64,000 nucleotides of DNA. It comes from Liminaster sp017519885. GTDB lineage: Bacteria > Bacteroidota > Bacteroidia > Bacteroidales > UBA3663. The notes under the pieces were generated by a model. The model worked only from the letters and a program-made list of their open reading frames with translations. It searched no databases and had not been told where the DNA came from. Position numbers and translations under genes: made by a program. Of the stretch, positions 51,305-60,137 are shown one piece after another. Each line of letters starts with the position of its first letter. Within the stretch, counting starts at the first letter, position 1. The stretch spans positions 49,851 through 113,850 of the forward strand of contig JAFWRO010000014.1 of NCBI GenBank assembly GCA_017519885.1. Direction: 5' to 3'.

Positions 51305-52825
51305 ATGTCCTTCCTGAAATCCCTCCTCAAAGATACCGCCCTCTACGGCCTCACCTCCATCGTAGGCCGCTTTCTCAACTACCTGCTCGTCCCGGTTTAC
51401 ACCAAGGTGATGCCGGCCGTGTCGGGCGAATATGGCGTCGTGACCAACATGTACGCCTACACCGCTCTCATCCTCGCCGTCCTCACCTTCGGCATGGAGA
51501 CCACCTTCTTCCGTTTTGCCAACAAGGCCGAAGAGAATCCTCGCGACGTCTATTCCACCGCATTGCTTACCGTAGGAGGCCTCTCCCTCCTCTTCCTCAC
51601 CCTGGTACTGACGTTCCTCACCCCCATCTCGCAGTCGCTCGGCTACGGCGCCCATCCCGAGTACATCGCCATCATGGCCATCATCGTAGCCATCGATGCC
51701 TTCGCCTGCATTCCCTTCAGTTACCTGCGTTACCAGCAGAAGGCCAAGAAGTTCTGTACCCTCAAGATGGTCAATATCCTGGTCAACATCGGTCTCAACA
51801 TCTTTGTCTTCCTCGATTGCCCAAGGATCTACCAGTCGCATCCCGAGCTCATCTCCTGGTTCTACAATCCCGAGTACCTCGCCGGCTATGTCTTCGCCAT
51901 CAACCTCATCACTTCGGTCATCACCCTGTTCCTGCTTATGAAGGAATGGATGCCGTTCGGCCAGTTCCACACCTCCAGCGGACAGAGCCTACCCTTCCGC
52001 TACGTATGGGACCGCCAGCTCTTCCGCCGCATGTTCAAATATAGTTATCCCGTGCTCATCCTCAGCATAGCCGGCATCCTCAACCAGACCATGGACAAGA
52101 TCATCTACCCCTTCCTCGTCCCTGGCGCCGAAGGTGTACGCCAACTTGGCATCTACGGAGCTGCAGCCAAGATTGCCATGATTATGGCAATGTTCACGCA
52201 GGCGTTCCGTTATGCCTACGAGCCCATCATCTTCAATAAGTCGAAAGACAAGGACGATACCGTCAAGTCCAACATCCTCGGAATGAAGTATTTCATCATC
52301 TTCACCCTCCTAGGCTTCCTCTGCGTCATCGCATGGCTCGACATCTTCAAGGTGCTGCTCATCCGCAACCAGGACTATTGGGAAGGCCTCGTCGTCGTCC
52401 CCATTGTCATGGCAGCCGAAATCATGATGGGCATCTACTTCAACCTCTCGTTCTGGTACAAGCTCATCGACAAGACACTGTGGGGTGCCCTGTTCTCGGT
52501 CATCGGATGTCTGGTATTGCTGACAGTCAACGTCATCTTCGTGCCCCGCTACGGCTACATCGCCTGTGCATGGGCAGGATTCTGTGGCTACGCCACCTGC
52601 ATGCTTCTCTCCTATTTCGTCGGCCAAAAGAAGAACCCCATTCCCTACGACCTCAAGTCCATCGGTTCCTATGTGCTCCTTGCTGCCGCCCTCTTCGTGA
52701 GCATGACGCAAATTCCCGACGTCGGCATCTGGACCCTCATCATCAAAACCGCCCACGTCATCTTCTTCCTCGCCTTCCTCTGCCTAAAGGACTTCCCCTT
52801 CTGGCGCCTCCTCAAGCGCCATTAA
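51305..52825 (+). CDS. Polysaccharide flippase (MOP superfamily)
   Basis: 506 residues from MSFLKSLLKDTALYGLTSIVGR; upstream in-frame codons translate the palindromes. Twelve to fourteen hydrophobic helices, with the N-terminal YGLTSIVGRFLNYLLVPVYTKVM pattern and the mid-protein FKYSYPVLILSIAGILNQTMDK typical of Wzx/RfbX-like lipid-linked oligosaccharide flippases. It may act with the Wzc-like kinase at 46.7 kb. Confidence 0.9.
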   Translation: MSFLKSLLKDTALYGLTSIVGRFLNYLLVPVYTKVMPAVSGEYGVVTNMYAYTALILAVLTFGMETTFFRFANKAEENPRDVYSTALLTVGGLSLLFLTLVLTFLTPISQSLGYGAHPEYIAIMAIIVAIDAFACIPFSYLRYQQKAKKFCTLKMVNILVNIGLNIFVFLDCPRIYQSHPELISWFYNPEYLAGYVFAINLITSVITLFLLMKEWMPFGQFHTSSGQSLPFRYVWDRQLFRRMFKYSYPVLILSIAGILNQTMDKIIYPFLVPGAEGVRQLGIYGAAAKIAMIMAMFTQAFRYAYEPIIFNKSKDKDDTVKSNILGMKYFIIFTLLGFLCVIAWLDIFKVLLIRNQDYWEGLVVVPIVMAAEIMMGIYFNLSFWYKLIDKTLWGALFSVIGCLVLLTVNVIFVPRYGYIACAWAGFCGYATCMLLSYFVGQKKNPIPYDLKSIGSYVLLAAALFVSMTQIPDVGIWTLIIKTAHVIFFLAFLCLKDFPFWRLLKRH

Positions 52826-52860
52826 AAGGGCCGCCCTCGGCTGCCCTTTTGTCTCCGTCA

Positions 52861-52910
52861 GCAGCCATGCTTGGCTGCCCTGTGTCCCTGTCGCAGCCAT
52901 CTATGGCTGC
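52861..52910 (+). repeat. Two REP-like palindromes after the flippase gene
   Basis: GCAGCCATGCTTGGCTGC (52861-52878) and GCAGCCATCTATGGCTGC (52893-52910), preceded by CTCCGTCA and CCCTGTC. A degenerate GGGCCGCCCTCGGCTGCCC lies just upstream (about 52828-52846). Confidence 0.88.
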
Positions 52911-52927
52911 CCTCTTCAGGGGTCCTT

Positions 52928-54403
52928 CTATCTCCTCTCCACCCTTCCTCCAACAACCCGGAACCCGCCTTTGGCTTTTCTTCCCAGCGGTCTTCCCATC
53001 AAATCATACCCCCTCTCCTCAGCGCGCGGCACATCCGCGCGCAGCTCGTCTATACCCATCTCCTCCACCAGAACGCGCGCCTTTTCCAGCGCCACGCCGA
53101 AATCAGGGATACCATACCCCATCAGCGAATCCGGCTCATTGTACTGCGAAGCCGACTCCCGCACCACCTGTCGTATCTGTGCAGCCGTCAACTGCGGCAC
53201 AGCGCTCCAAAGCGATGTGCACAGTCCCGCAATAAACGGTGTCGCATAGCTGGTCCCTTGTCCATTACTGCTGACCCCGCCTCTCGATGTCACGATGTAG
53301 CATCGTGTGCCTCGTCCCATCACATCGGGCTTGACGTAAGGCACCGTGAACCCCGCGCTGGAGAAATAGGCGACTTCTCCCGCAGGCGTCACCGCACCCA
53401 CCGCCAGCACATCCTCCGCATCAGCAGGGAAAGTGAGTCTGACCCAGCTCTTGTTCCGTTCATTGCCCGCTGCAACGCACACGAGCATACCTTTCTTACC
53501 GGCTATGTTTGCACCACGGCTGATCACCGCCTTGTCCTGGCTGAATTCATCGTAGTTGTGGTCATTGAACTCCGTATCATAAGTAAAGTAACCCAACGAC
53601 GAACTGACGACATCAGCTCCCAGGCTGTCCGCCAGTTCCACCGCTGCCACCCACATATCTTCCTCCATCTGAGTCTCCGATTCGTTCGATTCCGAAACCA
53701 TCAGGTAATACTTGGCATCCTGAGCCGTTCCGCAGATGCCCTTCTCCAAAGGCGTCGCCATGATGCTCAGGCAGCACGTTCCATGCATTTCATCCTTGTA
53801 TAGATACGACTCGCCCCTCATCGCAGCATACATGTCGCGTCCTCCCACGACGTTGTGGTTCATCCAGTCCCATTCATCCACGTGCGAATAGCCCGCATCC
53901 ACCACCGCAACCAGTATGCCGGCGCCACGATAGCCCGCTTCATAAAGCGGTTCGTAGGCATTCACCTCCTTCAGCGGAGTGGTGCAATCCTCCTCGCCCA
54001 CGATGCCCGGTGCCAACGTCAATCTTGGGGGCGCAGTCACGCGCTGATGATCTGTAATTAATTCCACCTCCTTGACAAAAGGCAGCGCCTCGAACGTCGA
54101 ATCGCTCACCGCCTCGCCTTCTGCTCCCATCACCACCACCGTATTGAGCCAACGCGAACGAGTCAGGACTGTCAATCCCGCCTCCTCGATCCTTCGGATA
54201 TACTCCGGCGAAATCTCCAGATCAAGCGAATCGGTCTGAATCCCAAACCGCGCACGCCTCTCCAGCGCCCTGTCGCTCCACTTCACGACCTCACTCCCCG
54301 GCTTGCCATCCAAGTGCAGTCGGTACCGATATTCCCCCGCCTGCGCCTCCACAGCCGCAAGCAGCATCACACCTATTATATAATAAATACCCTTTGTCTT
54401 CAT
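52928..54403 (-). CDS. S8 family (subtilisin-like) secreted peptidase
   Basis: 491 residues from MKTKGIYYIIGVML, which begins the signal peptide; a longer in-frame start at 54547 only translates REP-like palindromes. Catalytic triad Asp about 169 (VAVVDAGYSHVD), His about 207 (DEMHGTCC), Ser about 385 (GQGTSYATP), with the oxyanion Asn in CVAAGNERN. An inhibitor-like propeptide precedes the domain. The last ~30 residues (YDLMGRPLG...GGFRVVGGRVERR) look like a short T9SS type A sorting tail, so export by the local T9SS is likely. Confidence 0.9.
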   Translation of the reverse strand: MKTKGIYYIIGVMLLAAVEAQAGEYRYRLHLDGKPGSEVVKWSDRALERRARFGIQTDSLDLEISPEYIRRIEEAGLTVLTRSRWLNTVVVMGAEGEAVSDSTFEALPFVKEVELITDHQRVTAPPRLTLAPGIVGEEDCTTPLKEVNAYEPLYEAGYRGAGILVAVVDAGYSHVDEWDWMNHNVVGGRDMYAAMRGESYLYKDEMHGTCCLSIMATPLEKGICGTAQDAKYYLMVSESNESETQMEEDMWVAAVELADSLGADVVSSSLGYFTYDTEFNDHNYDEFSQDKAVISRGANIAGKKGMLVCVAAGNERNKSWVRLTFPADAEDVLAVGAVTPAGEVAYFSSAGFTVPYVKPDVMGRGTRCYIVTSRGGVSSNGQGTSYATPFIAGLCTSLWSAVPQLTAAQIRQVVRESASQYNEPDSLMGYGIPDFGVALEKARVLVEEMGIDELRADVPRAEERGYDLMGRPLGRKAKGGFRVVGGRVERR

Positions 54404-54463
54404 CTTCCTTTTTCTTCGCCATCCCCCTTCGTTCCCTTGTTCACCATCCCCCTTCGTTCTTGT

Positions 54464-54543
54464 GGCAGCCATGTTTGGCTGCCTCCCTTCGTCACCGTCG
54501 CAGCCGTCCCCGCGCGTTCTAGTGGCAGCCGTCCTTGGCTGCC
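54464..54543 (+). repeat. REP-like palindromes (two full, one half) between S8 peptidase and ispF
   Basis: GGCAGCCATGTTTGGCTGCC (54464-54483), a left half only (CGTCGCAGCCGTCC, about 54497-54510) and GGCAGCCGTCCTTGGCTGCC (54524-54543). The last ends at the base before the ispF stop codon. Confidence 0.88.
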
Positions 54544-55023
54544 TCATCCCTCAATAAGCACCGTCGCATACGCCGCGATGCCCTCTTGCCTTCCCGTGAA
54601 GCCCAGCTTCTCGGTCGTCGTCGCCTTGATCGAGATATCCTCCACGTCGCAGCCCATCACCTCGGCCAGGCACTGCTTCATTGTCTCGATGTGCGGATTG
54701 AGTTTCGGGCGCTCAGCCGCCACCGTGATGTCGGCATTGCCCAGGCGATAGCCCTTTGTCGCAATCAGCGCCATGGTCTTCCGAAGCAGAATCTTCGAAT
54801 CGATGTCCTTGTATTCGCCCGCCGTATCGGGGAAATGATACCCGATGTCGCGCATATTCGCCGCGCCCAGCAGCGCATCGCACAGCGCATGGATCAGCAC
54901 GTCGGCATCCGAATGGCCCAACAGTCCCAACGTATGCTCAATCTTGATACCTCCGAGCCACAGCTCGCGTCCCTCGACCAGACGATGCACGTCGTAGCCG
55001 AATCCCACTCTTATCTTTGTCAT
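54544..55023 (-). CDS. ispF: 2-C-methyl-D-erythritol 2,4-cyclodiphosphate synthase
   Basis: 159 residues. Signatures: GFGYDVHRLVEGR (metal-binding Asp and His), LGLLGHSDADVLIHALCDALLGA, DIGYHFPDT and IKATTTEKLGFTGRQEGIAAYA. It makes MEcPP in the methylerythritol-phosphate isoprenoid pathway. A minus-strand -7 element (CAAAGATA, 55048-55055) lies 25 bp upstream and is close to the dnaK regulatory region. Confidence 0.96.
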   Translation of the reverse strand: MTKIRVGFGYDVHRLVEGRELWLGGIKIEHTLGLLGHSDADVLIHALCDALLGAANMRDIGYHFPDTAGEYKDIDSKILLRKTMALIATKGYRLGNADITVAAERPKLNPHIETMKQCLAEVMGCDVEDISIKATTTEKLGFTGRQEGIAAYATVLIEG

Positions 55024-55064
55024 AGTTATAATTTTTTAAATCGTGCGCAAAGATAACTGCTTTT

Positions 55065-55094
55065 TTTGACATAGCCAAGGAAAAGTATGTCAAA
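55065..55094. promoter_or_regulatory. Inverted repeat upstream of dnaK (candidate activator site)
   Basis: TTTGACATA and TATGTCAAA, a perfect 9-bp inverted repeat with a 12-bp spacer. It is centred about 80 bp before the inferred sigma-54 start site of dnaK, a usual location for an enhancer-binding protein. It also lies just upstream of the ispF promoter, so it may act on either gene. Confidence 0.6.
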
Positions 55095-55131
55095 TTGTCA
55101 AAATGGCATAGATTTTTTGTCATTCTAAATT

Positions 55132-55149
55132 TTGGCACGCCTTTTGCAA
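55132..55149 (+). promoter_or_regulatory. Sigma-54 promoter of dnaK
   Basis: TTGGCACGCCTTTTGCAA matches the sigma-54 consensus TGGCACG-N4-TTGCW exactly: -24 GG at 55134-55135 and -12 GC at 55146-55147, with the obligatory 10-nt interval. Inferred start about 55159. No convincing housekeeping -33/-7 element is seen for dnaK. Confidence 0.75.
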
Positions 55150-55218
55150 TTTTGTTAGCGACTCTCTATGTGTAGAGTTCCAAAAACTGAATATTAACAA
55201 TTTAAAATATACAAAACT

Positions 55219-57123
<1,905 letters not shown>

Positions 57124-57145
57124 GCACCATCCGACATCATACGAC

Positions 57146-57181
57146 AAATCCGTGCATCCCTCAATGGGGCTGCACGGATTT
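57146..57181 (+). terminator. Terminator after dnaK
   Basis: AAATCCGTGCA pairs with TGCACGGATTT around a 14-nt loop, 22 bp after the dnaK stop codon. Confidence 0.85.
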
Positions 57182-57488
57182 GTTGTTTGCAGGGAAAGAA
57201 AGGGCCGAGCAGTTGCTGCAACTGATGGGCGATGGCCTCGTGTATCTTCGTATAACTGGTGCCCTATCTTTCTTTCAAGCCTTGTCGCTGACCTTCTCCG
57301 CTTCGTTACGAAGTGCCGACAACGGGGCAGTTGTTATTATTGATTTAGGACATTCTTCTTTTGATAATTTTTAAAATCATTTTCTTATAATTTTGAGCGA
57401 AGCGACCCCCAAAATAGGTTTCGATACATACTGAGTAATTAATGATAATTCGCGATAATTCGTGTTGAAAATAAAAAACATCATTCGA
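57182..57488. other. Gap after dnaK with no recognised gene
   Basis: About 300 bp. Short open frames exist (57180-57374) but do not look protein-like. The composition changes here from GC-rich to AT-rich, marking the start of the accessory segment. Confidence 0.5.
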
Positions 57489-57562
57489 GCCATTCGTGTT
57501 CGCCCTGATCCACCCATTAACGATTAATTAACGGCTCATTATACGGTCATTAACGTTAAAAA
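57489..57562 (+). repeat. Left copy of a ~74-bp direct repeat flanking the GNAT cassette
   Basis: Begins GCCATTCGTGTTCGCC and continues through CATTAACGATTAATTAACGG and TCATTATACGGTCATTAACG. It matches 58484-58556 with only a few differences, 995 bp away. Confidence 0.9.
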
Positions 57563-57594
57563 CCACTACATTTATCATTTTTCTCATCCATTAT

Positions 57595-57625
57595 TTTGTC
57601 ATTTCATTTTTTTCTCCTATCTTTG
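57595..57625 (+). promoter_or_regulatory. Promoter of the antitoxin-like/GNAT pair
   Basis: TTTG at 57595-57598 and TATCTTTG at 57618-57625 with a 19-bp spacer match the Bacteroidetes consensus. Start site expected near 57632. Confidence 0.75.
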
Positions 57626-57636
57626 CACGAGAAAAA

Positions 57637-57662
57637 AGTTTATAGTTCATATAGACTAAACT
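57637..57662. promoter_or_regulatory. Inverted repeat just downstream of the promoter (candidate operator)
   Basis: AGTTTA and TAAACT arms surround TAGTTCATATAGAC, at the expected transcription start. Toxin-antitoxin operons are commonly autoregulated at such sites; this is inference. Confidence 0.4.
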
Positions 57663-57715
57663 ACAGAACATCTCAAAAGTCTAAATAACGAATCATAAAA
57701 TTAGATAACAAGATT

Positions 57716-57874
57716 ATGGCAAAACCTATTGAACCAACACCAGTTTTGAAAGGGGACGATGCATTCGCTTTCGTTGCCGAAATGGAGAAGCAGGAGAAGG
57801 CTTCTATAGAAGAGAAAGAACGTGTTGCACGAGGTGCAAAGTTCATCGAGTCACTTCTGACATTTACGTTTTAA
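57716..57874 (+). CDS. Small protein, candidate antitoxin of the GNAT toxin
   Basis: 52 residues, MAKPIEPTPVLKGDDAFAFV followed by a charged helix (AEMEKQEKASIEEKERVARG) and FIESLLTFTF. It starts 84 bp after the expected transcription start and ends 12 bp before the GNAT gene, which is the antitoxin-first layout of type II modules. The PTPVLKGDDA start is, from memory, common in small Bacteroidales antitoxin-like proteins, but no DNA-binding domain is recognised. Well-formed despite its length. Confidence 0.7.
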   Translation: MAKPIEPTPVLKGDDAFAFVAEMEKQEKASIEEKERVARGAKFIESLLTFTF

Positions 57875-57886
57875 TTATAAGCGACG

Positions 57887-58393
57887 ATGAAAGTTGTCAG
57901 GCTCTCTCAGGATCATATTTTTAAGCCTTTCGATTGCGGCGAAGAAGATCTAAATGAATTTCTCATCCATGATGCCAAATTGTATGCCAAGGGATTACTT
58001 GCAGTAACATATATAATAGAGGATGAGGACAATACAATTGCTTTCTTCTCCTTGTCTAACGATCGAATATCGCTATCAGAAGCAGATAAGGCGACATGGC
58101 GCCGCATACGAAGTGCATTTCCCCATCGTAAACATCGCAGCGACTATCCTGCTGTAAAAATAGGGCGTTTAGGTGTAAATGTAAACGCCCAGCATCGTCA
58201 TATCGGAACAGATATTCTGGACTTTGTCAAACATACTTTTATTAACAATAATCGCACGGGGTGTTGTTTCGTAACCGTAGATGCCCTCAAATCAGCTGTT
58301 CCTTTTTATTCAAGCAATGGCTTCCGTCCATTACGGGCAATCAATACAGGCGATACAGTCCCTATGTACTACGATCTTAAACAGTTGTTGTAA
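57887..58393 (+). CDS. GNAT acetyltransferase, TacT-like toxin candidate
   Basis: 168 residues. The N-terminal FDCGEEDLNEFLIHDAKLYAKGLLAVTYIIED is characteristic of the TacT/AtaT-like GNAT toxins, which acetylate aminoacyl-tRNA. The acetyl-CoA loop region is RLGVNVNAQHRHIGTDILDFVK and the C-terminal Tyr-containing VPFYSSNGFRPL is also present. The pairing with a short upstream gene and the flanking direct repeats support a mobile toxin-antitoxin cassette. A housekeeping acetyltransferase is the alternative. Confidence 0.82.
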   Translation: MKVVRLSQDHIFKPFDCGEEDLNEFLIHDAKLYAKGLLAVTYIIEDEDNTIAFFSLSNDRISLSEADKATWRRIRSAFPHRKHRSDYPAVKIGRLGVNVNAQHRHIGTDILDFVKHTFINNNRTGCCFVTVDALKSAVPFYSSNGFRPLRAINTGDTVPMYYDLKQLL

Positions 58394-58483
58394 GATGCTT
58401 ATAGATGATTGAATGAATACCCATAGAGACTACATTCAATCATTTTTTACTTATTCAACGCATCATCATTCGTGTAGATTCGT

Positions 58484-58556
58484 GCCATTCGTGTTCGCCT
58501 TGACCCACTCATTAACGATTAATTAACGGCTCATTATACGGTCATTAACGTAAAAA
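58484..58556 (+). repeat. Right copy of the direct repeat flanking the GNAT cassette
   Basis: Matches 57489-57562 almost base for base, including ATTAACGATTAATTAACGGC and TCATTATACGGTCATTAACG. The similarity extends upstream into CATCATTCG-type sequence. Confidence 0.9.
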
Positions 58557-58743
58557 ATAATGGTCGAACTAAGATAAAGTCAATCGCACCGATCGCTGCG
58601 CGAAGATATCGACCTGCACCTTCCCTGAGCCATGCATTCGGCTTCGGTTTCCGACACGCTGCAATCGTCTCAGGTCCTAAGGCTCCCCACCCCCATCCTG
58701 GGTAGCGAAAAAGCCATTTATTATTGTGGAATTACACCGAGAG

Positions 58744-58780
58744 GATCTAATAAAAGTTAGATCGAAGGAGAAAGATCTAA
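58744..58780 (+). promoter_or_regulatory. GATCTAA/TTAGATC boxes upstream of the 58858 gene
   Basis: GATCTAA (58744-58750), TTAGATC (58757-58763) and GATCTAA (58774-58780) precede a promoter (TATCTTTG at 58820-58827). The same box occurs three times upstream of the convergent small gene at 59437. The stretch 58557-58743 before it shows no gene. Confidence 0.65.
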
Positions 58781-58857
58781 AGAATGTTGTTGGAGGTTGT
58801 GAGGGATGGAGAAATAGATTATCTTTGCTGCATCAATCATTAAAACGATAGGCAAAG

Positions 58858-59310
58858 ATGGAAAAACAAAAGAAGAAAGAGTTGGAGCAAATGTTGCTCG
58901 CAAACCATTGGGTACGGCACGAGGATTGTGACAACCATGACCTGGGATGGCAGGAACTCACAGAAGCATTGCTGCAAAGTGAACAACTGGAAGCATTATA
59001 TCTCCAATATGCTTCACCAACACCCTCCCAATTGAAGGCATTGCTCTCCATGCGTCCCTCCTACCGCAAGCAGTTCATGGTCAGTCATCTCATCATGACC
59101 ACACTCCGCAAAGGACAGCTTGACGAACTTGTCTCCGAGCTCGAAGACGATAACTTCCGTATTTGCGACCAATGCGGACTCCCCCACATCCATGGCTACA
59201 TCATAGGCGACTGCGAACATTACTGCACGCAGAACTGCCTCGTAGAAGCAGGATTTAGCGAGGCAGACATCGATGGTGATGTGAATTACTATACGGAGTA
59301 TGGGAGGTGA
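58858..59310 (+). CDS. Unknown protein with Cys/His cluster
   Basis: 150 residues, not recognised. The N-terminal half is helical and charged (KELEQMLLANHWVRHED, QLKALLSMRPSYRKQFMVSHL). The C-terminal part has a Cys/His-rich patch, ICDQCGLPHIHGYIIGDCEHYC followed by another Cys, which could bind zinc. It has its own promoter (TATCTTTG 31 bp upstream) and faces a small minus-strand gene that shares its upstream boxes. Confidence 0.7.
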   Translation: MEKQKKKELEQMLLANHWVRHEDCDNHDLGWQELTEALLQSEQLEALYLQYASPTPSQLKALLSMRPSYRKQFMVSHLIMTTLRKGQLDELVSELEDDNFRICDQCGLPHIHGYIIGDCEHYCTQNCLVEAGFSEADIDGDVNYYTEYGR

Positions 59311-59323
59311 GAATCAATCAAAC

Positions 59324-59437
59324 CTAAGTAGAGGTCAGGAACCCACCAGCAAGCCATAGGTTATATTCATGTTCATGATTGGCGTCATTCTTTAGGTTTT
59401 CGAGCATCTGCTCTGTTGTAATCCATTTCTTTTCCAT
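59324..59437 (-). CDS. Small convergent ORF with its own promoter
   Basis: 37 residues, MEKKWITTEQMLENLKNDAN then HEHEYNLWLAGGFLTST. A minus-strand -7 element (CAAAGATA on the plus strand, about 59447-59454) lies just upstream, with three TTAGATC boxes behind it. It may be a complete micro-protein or the 5' remnant of a longer gene cut off at its 3' end; the 13-bp gap to the stop of the convergent gene fits either. Confidence 0.5.
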   Translation of the reverse strand: MEKKWITTEQMLENLKNDANHEHEYNLWLAGGFLTST

Positions 59438-59482
59438 TTTTTTCGGCAAAGATAGGCAAGCAAGACGAGACAACAAAATATA

Positions 59483-59519
59483 TTAGATCCCTTTAGATCA
59501 GTTTTAGAATCTTTAGATC
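59483..59519 (-). promoter_or_regulatory. Three TTAGATC boxes upstream of the 59437 gene
   Basis: TTAGATC at 59483-59489, 59493-59499 and 59513-59519, offset by 10 and 20 bp (whole helical turns). Read on the minus strand they are GATCTAA, the same box found upstream of the 58858 gene. Confidence 0.65.
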
Positions 59520-59564
59520 TCAATTCGACTTAATAATGCTTATGGATATCTTTTTACTGTTCAC

Positions 59565-59601
59565 AAGCAAGCCAACAGAAAAGCGTCGGCTTGCTTTTTT
59601 T
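59565..59601 (+). terminator. Rho-independent terminator
   Basis: AAGCAAGCC pairs with GGCTTGCTT, followed by a T-run. No gene ends just before it on the plus strand; it may end a short unannotated transcript or insulate the following unit. Confidence 0.75.
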
Positions 59602-59630
59602 CATCCAAATTTGAAAAAATAGGGAAAAGA

Positions 59631-59662
59631 TTTGGAGTTTTCAAAGAAACTTCCTATATTTG
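59631..59662 (+). promoter_or_regulatory. Promoter of a probable noncoding RNA
   Basis: TTTG at 59631-59634 and TATATTTG at 59655-59662, separated by 20 bp; a strong match to the Bacteroidetes consensus. Confidence 0.75.
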
Positions 59663-59668
59663 CAGCGG

Positions 59669-59966
59669 ATATTATATATCCAATGCCCCAAAGGGAGTGC
59701 AGTATGACTGCCAGAGAGACATGGCTTTGGAATTGATTTCTTTAGTCGAAAGACATAACATACTGATCGCATTGACTATTATTTTACGTTCACCGGAAAA
59801 GCCTAGGAAACTCATTCGGAATAATTGACGCCAAGAATAATGGTTGGTAGCCTTGGAAAGACGGCTTTGCCTTAAAGGGTGAAGTGTGTCTTGAGGTTGC
59901 CTTCTCGTTGCTAAAATAAAAGTTGATGCCCATTCTCCCCTGTGGAGTATGGGTTTTCAATTTTTT
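59669..59966 (+). ncRNA. Probable noncoding RNA (~300 nt), unidentified
   Basis: A strong promoter at 59631-59662 and a terminator hairpin (CCCATTCTCC pairing with GGAGTATGGG, 59929-59953, then T-rich) bound about 300 bases with no substantial ORF. Internal hairpins are visible, for example GGATAT-TAT-ATATCC at the 5' end. The tmRNA and RNase P hallmarks are absent. A 6S-type RNA is possible but not shown. The only coding option is a 35-codon ORF at 59721-59828. Confidence 0.55.
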
Positions 59967-60002
59967 ATTGCAACGAAGGGTTCCGTCCTAGGCTGCCTGG
60001 GT

Positions 60003-60048
60003 GGGCGAATAAAAAGTTGAAGATTCATGCTTCACTTTTATTATGCCC
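60003..60048 (+). other. Long inverted repeat (RNA hairpin)
   Basis: GGGC...AATAAAAAGTTGAAG pairs with CTTCACTTTTATT...GCCC around a short loop. Function unknown. Just upstream (about 59981-60000) is TTCCGTCCTAGGCTGCC, possibly a decayed REP-like element. Confidence 0.5.
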
Positions 60049-60137
60049 ATATTAGAGCTATTCCATCGATACTATGTATTTCTTAGTCCTTGAAGAACAT
60101 GTGAAAAGGTTGATGCATTGCTAGAATTACATAATAG

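Noticed and set aside
50174..51970. 598-codon minus-strand ORF over ruvB and the flippase
   Set aside because: It overlaps two clear genes. Its Glu/Asp/Gly-rich composition is the reverse complement of their codons.
54404..54547. N-terminal extension of the S8 peptidase
   Set aside because: The extra 48 codons are the translation of REP-like palindromes; the signal peptide begins at 54403.
55024..55218. CIRCE operator at dnaK
   Set aside because: The TTAGCACTC-N9-GAGTGCTAA element is absent. The inverted repeat present (TTTGACATA) is different.
59669..59966. tmRNA, RNase P RNA or retron msr-msd
   Set aside because: No tRNA-like ends or tag ORF, no GAGGAAAGTCC-type P RNA signature, and no reverse transcriptase gene in the window.
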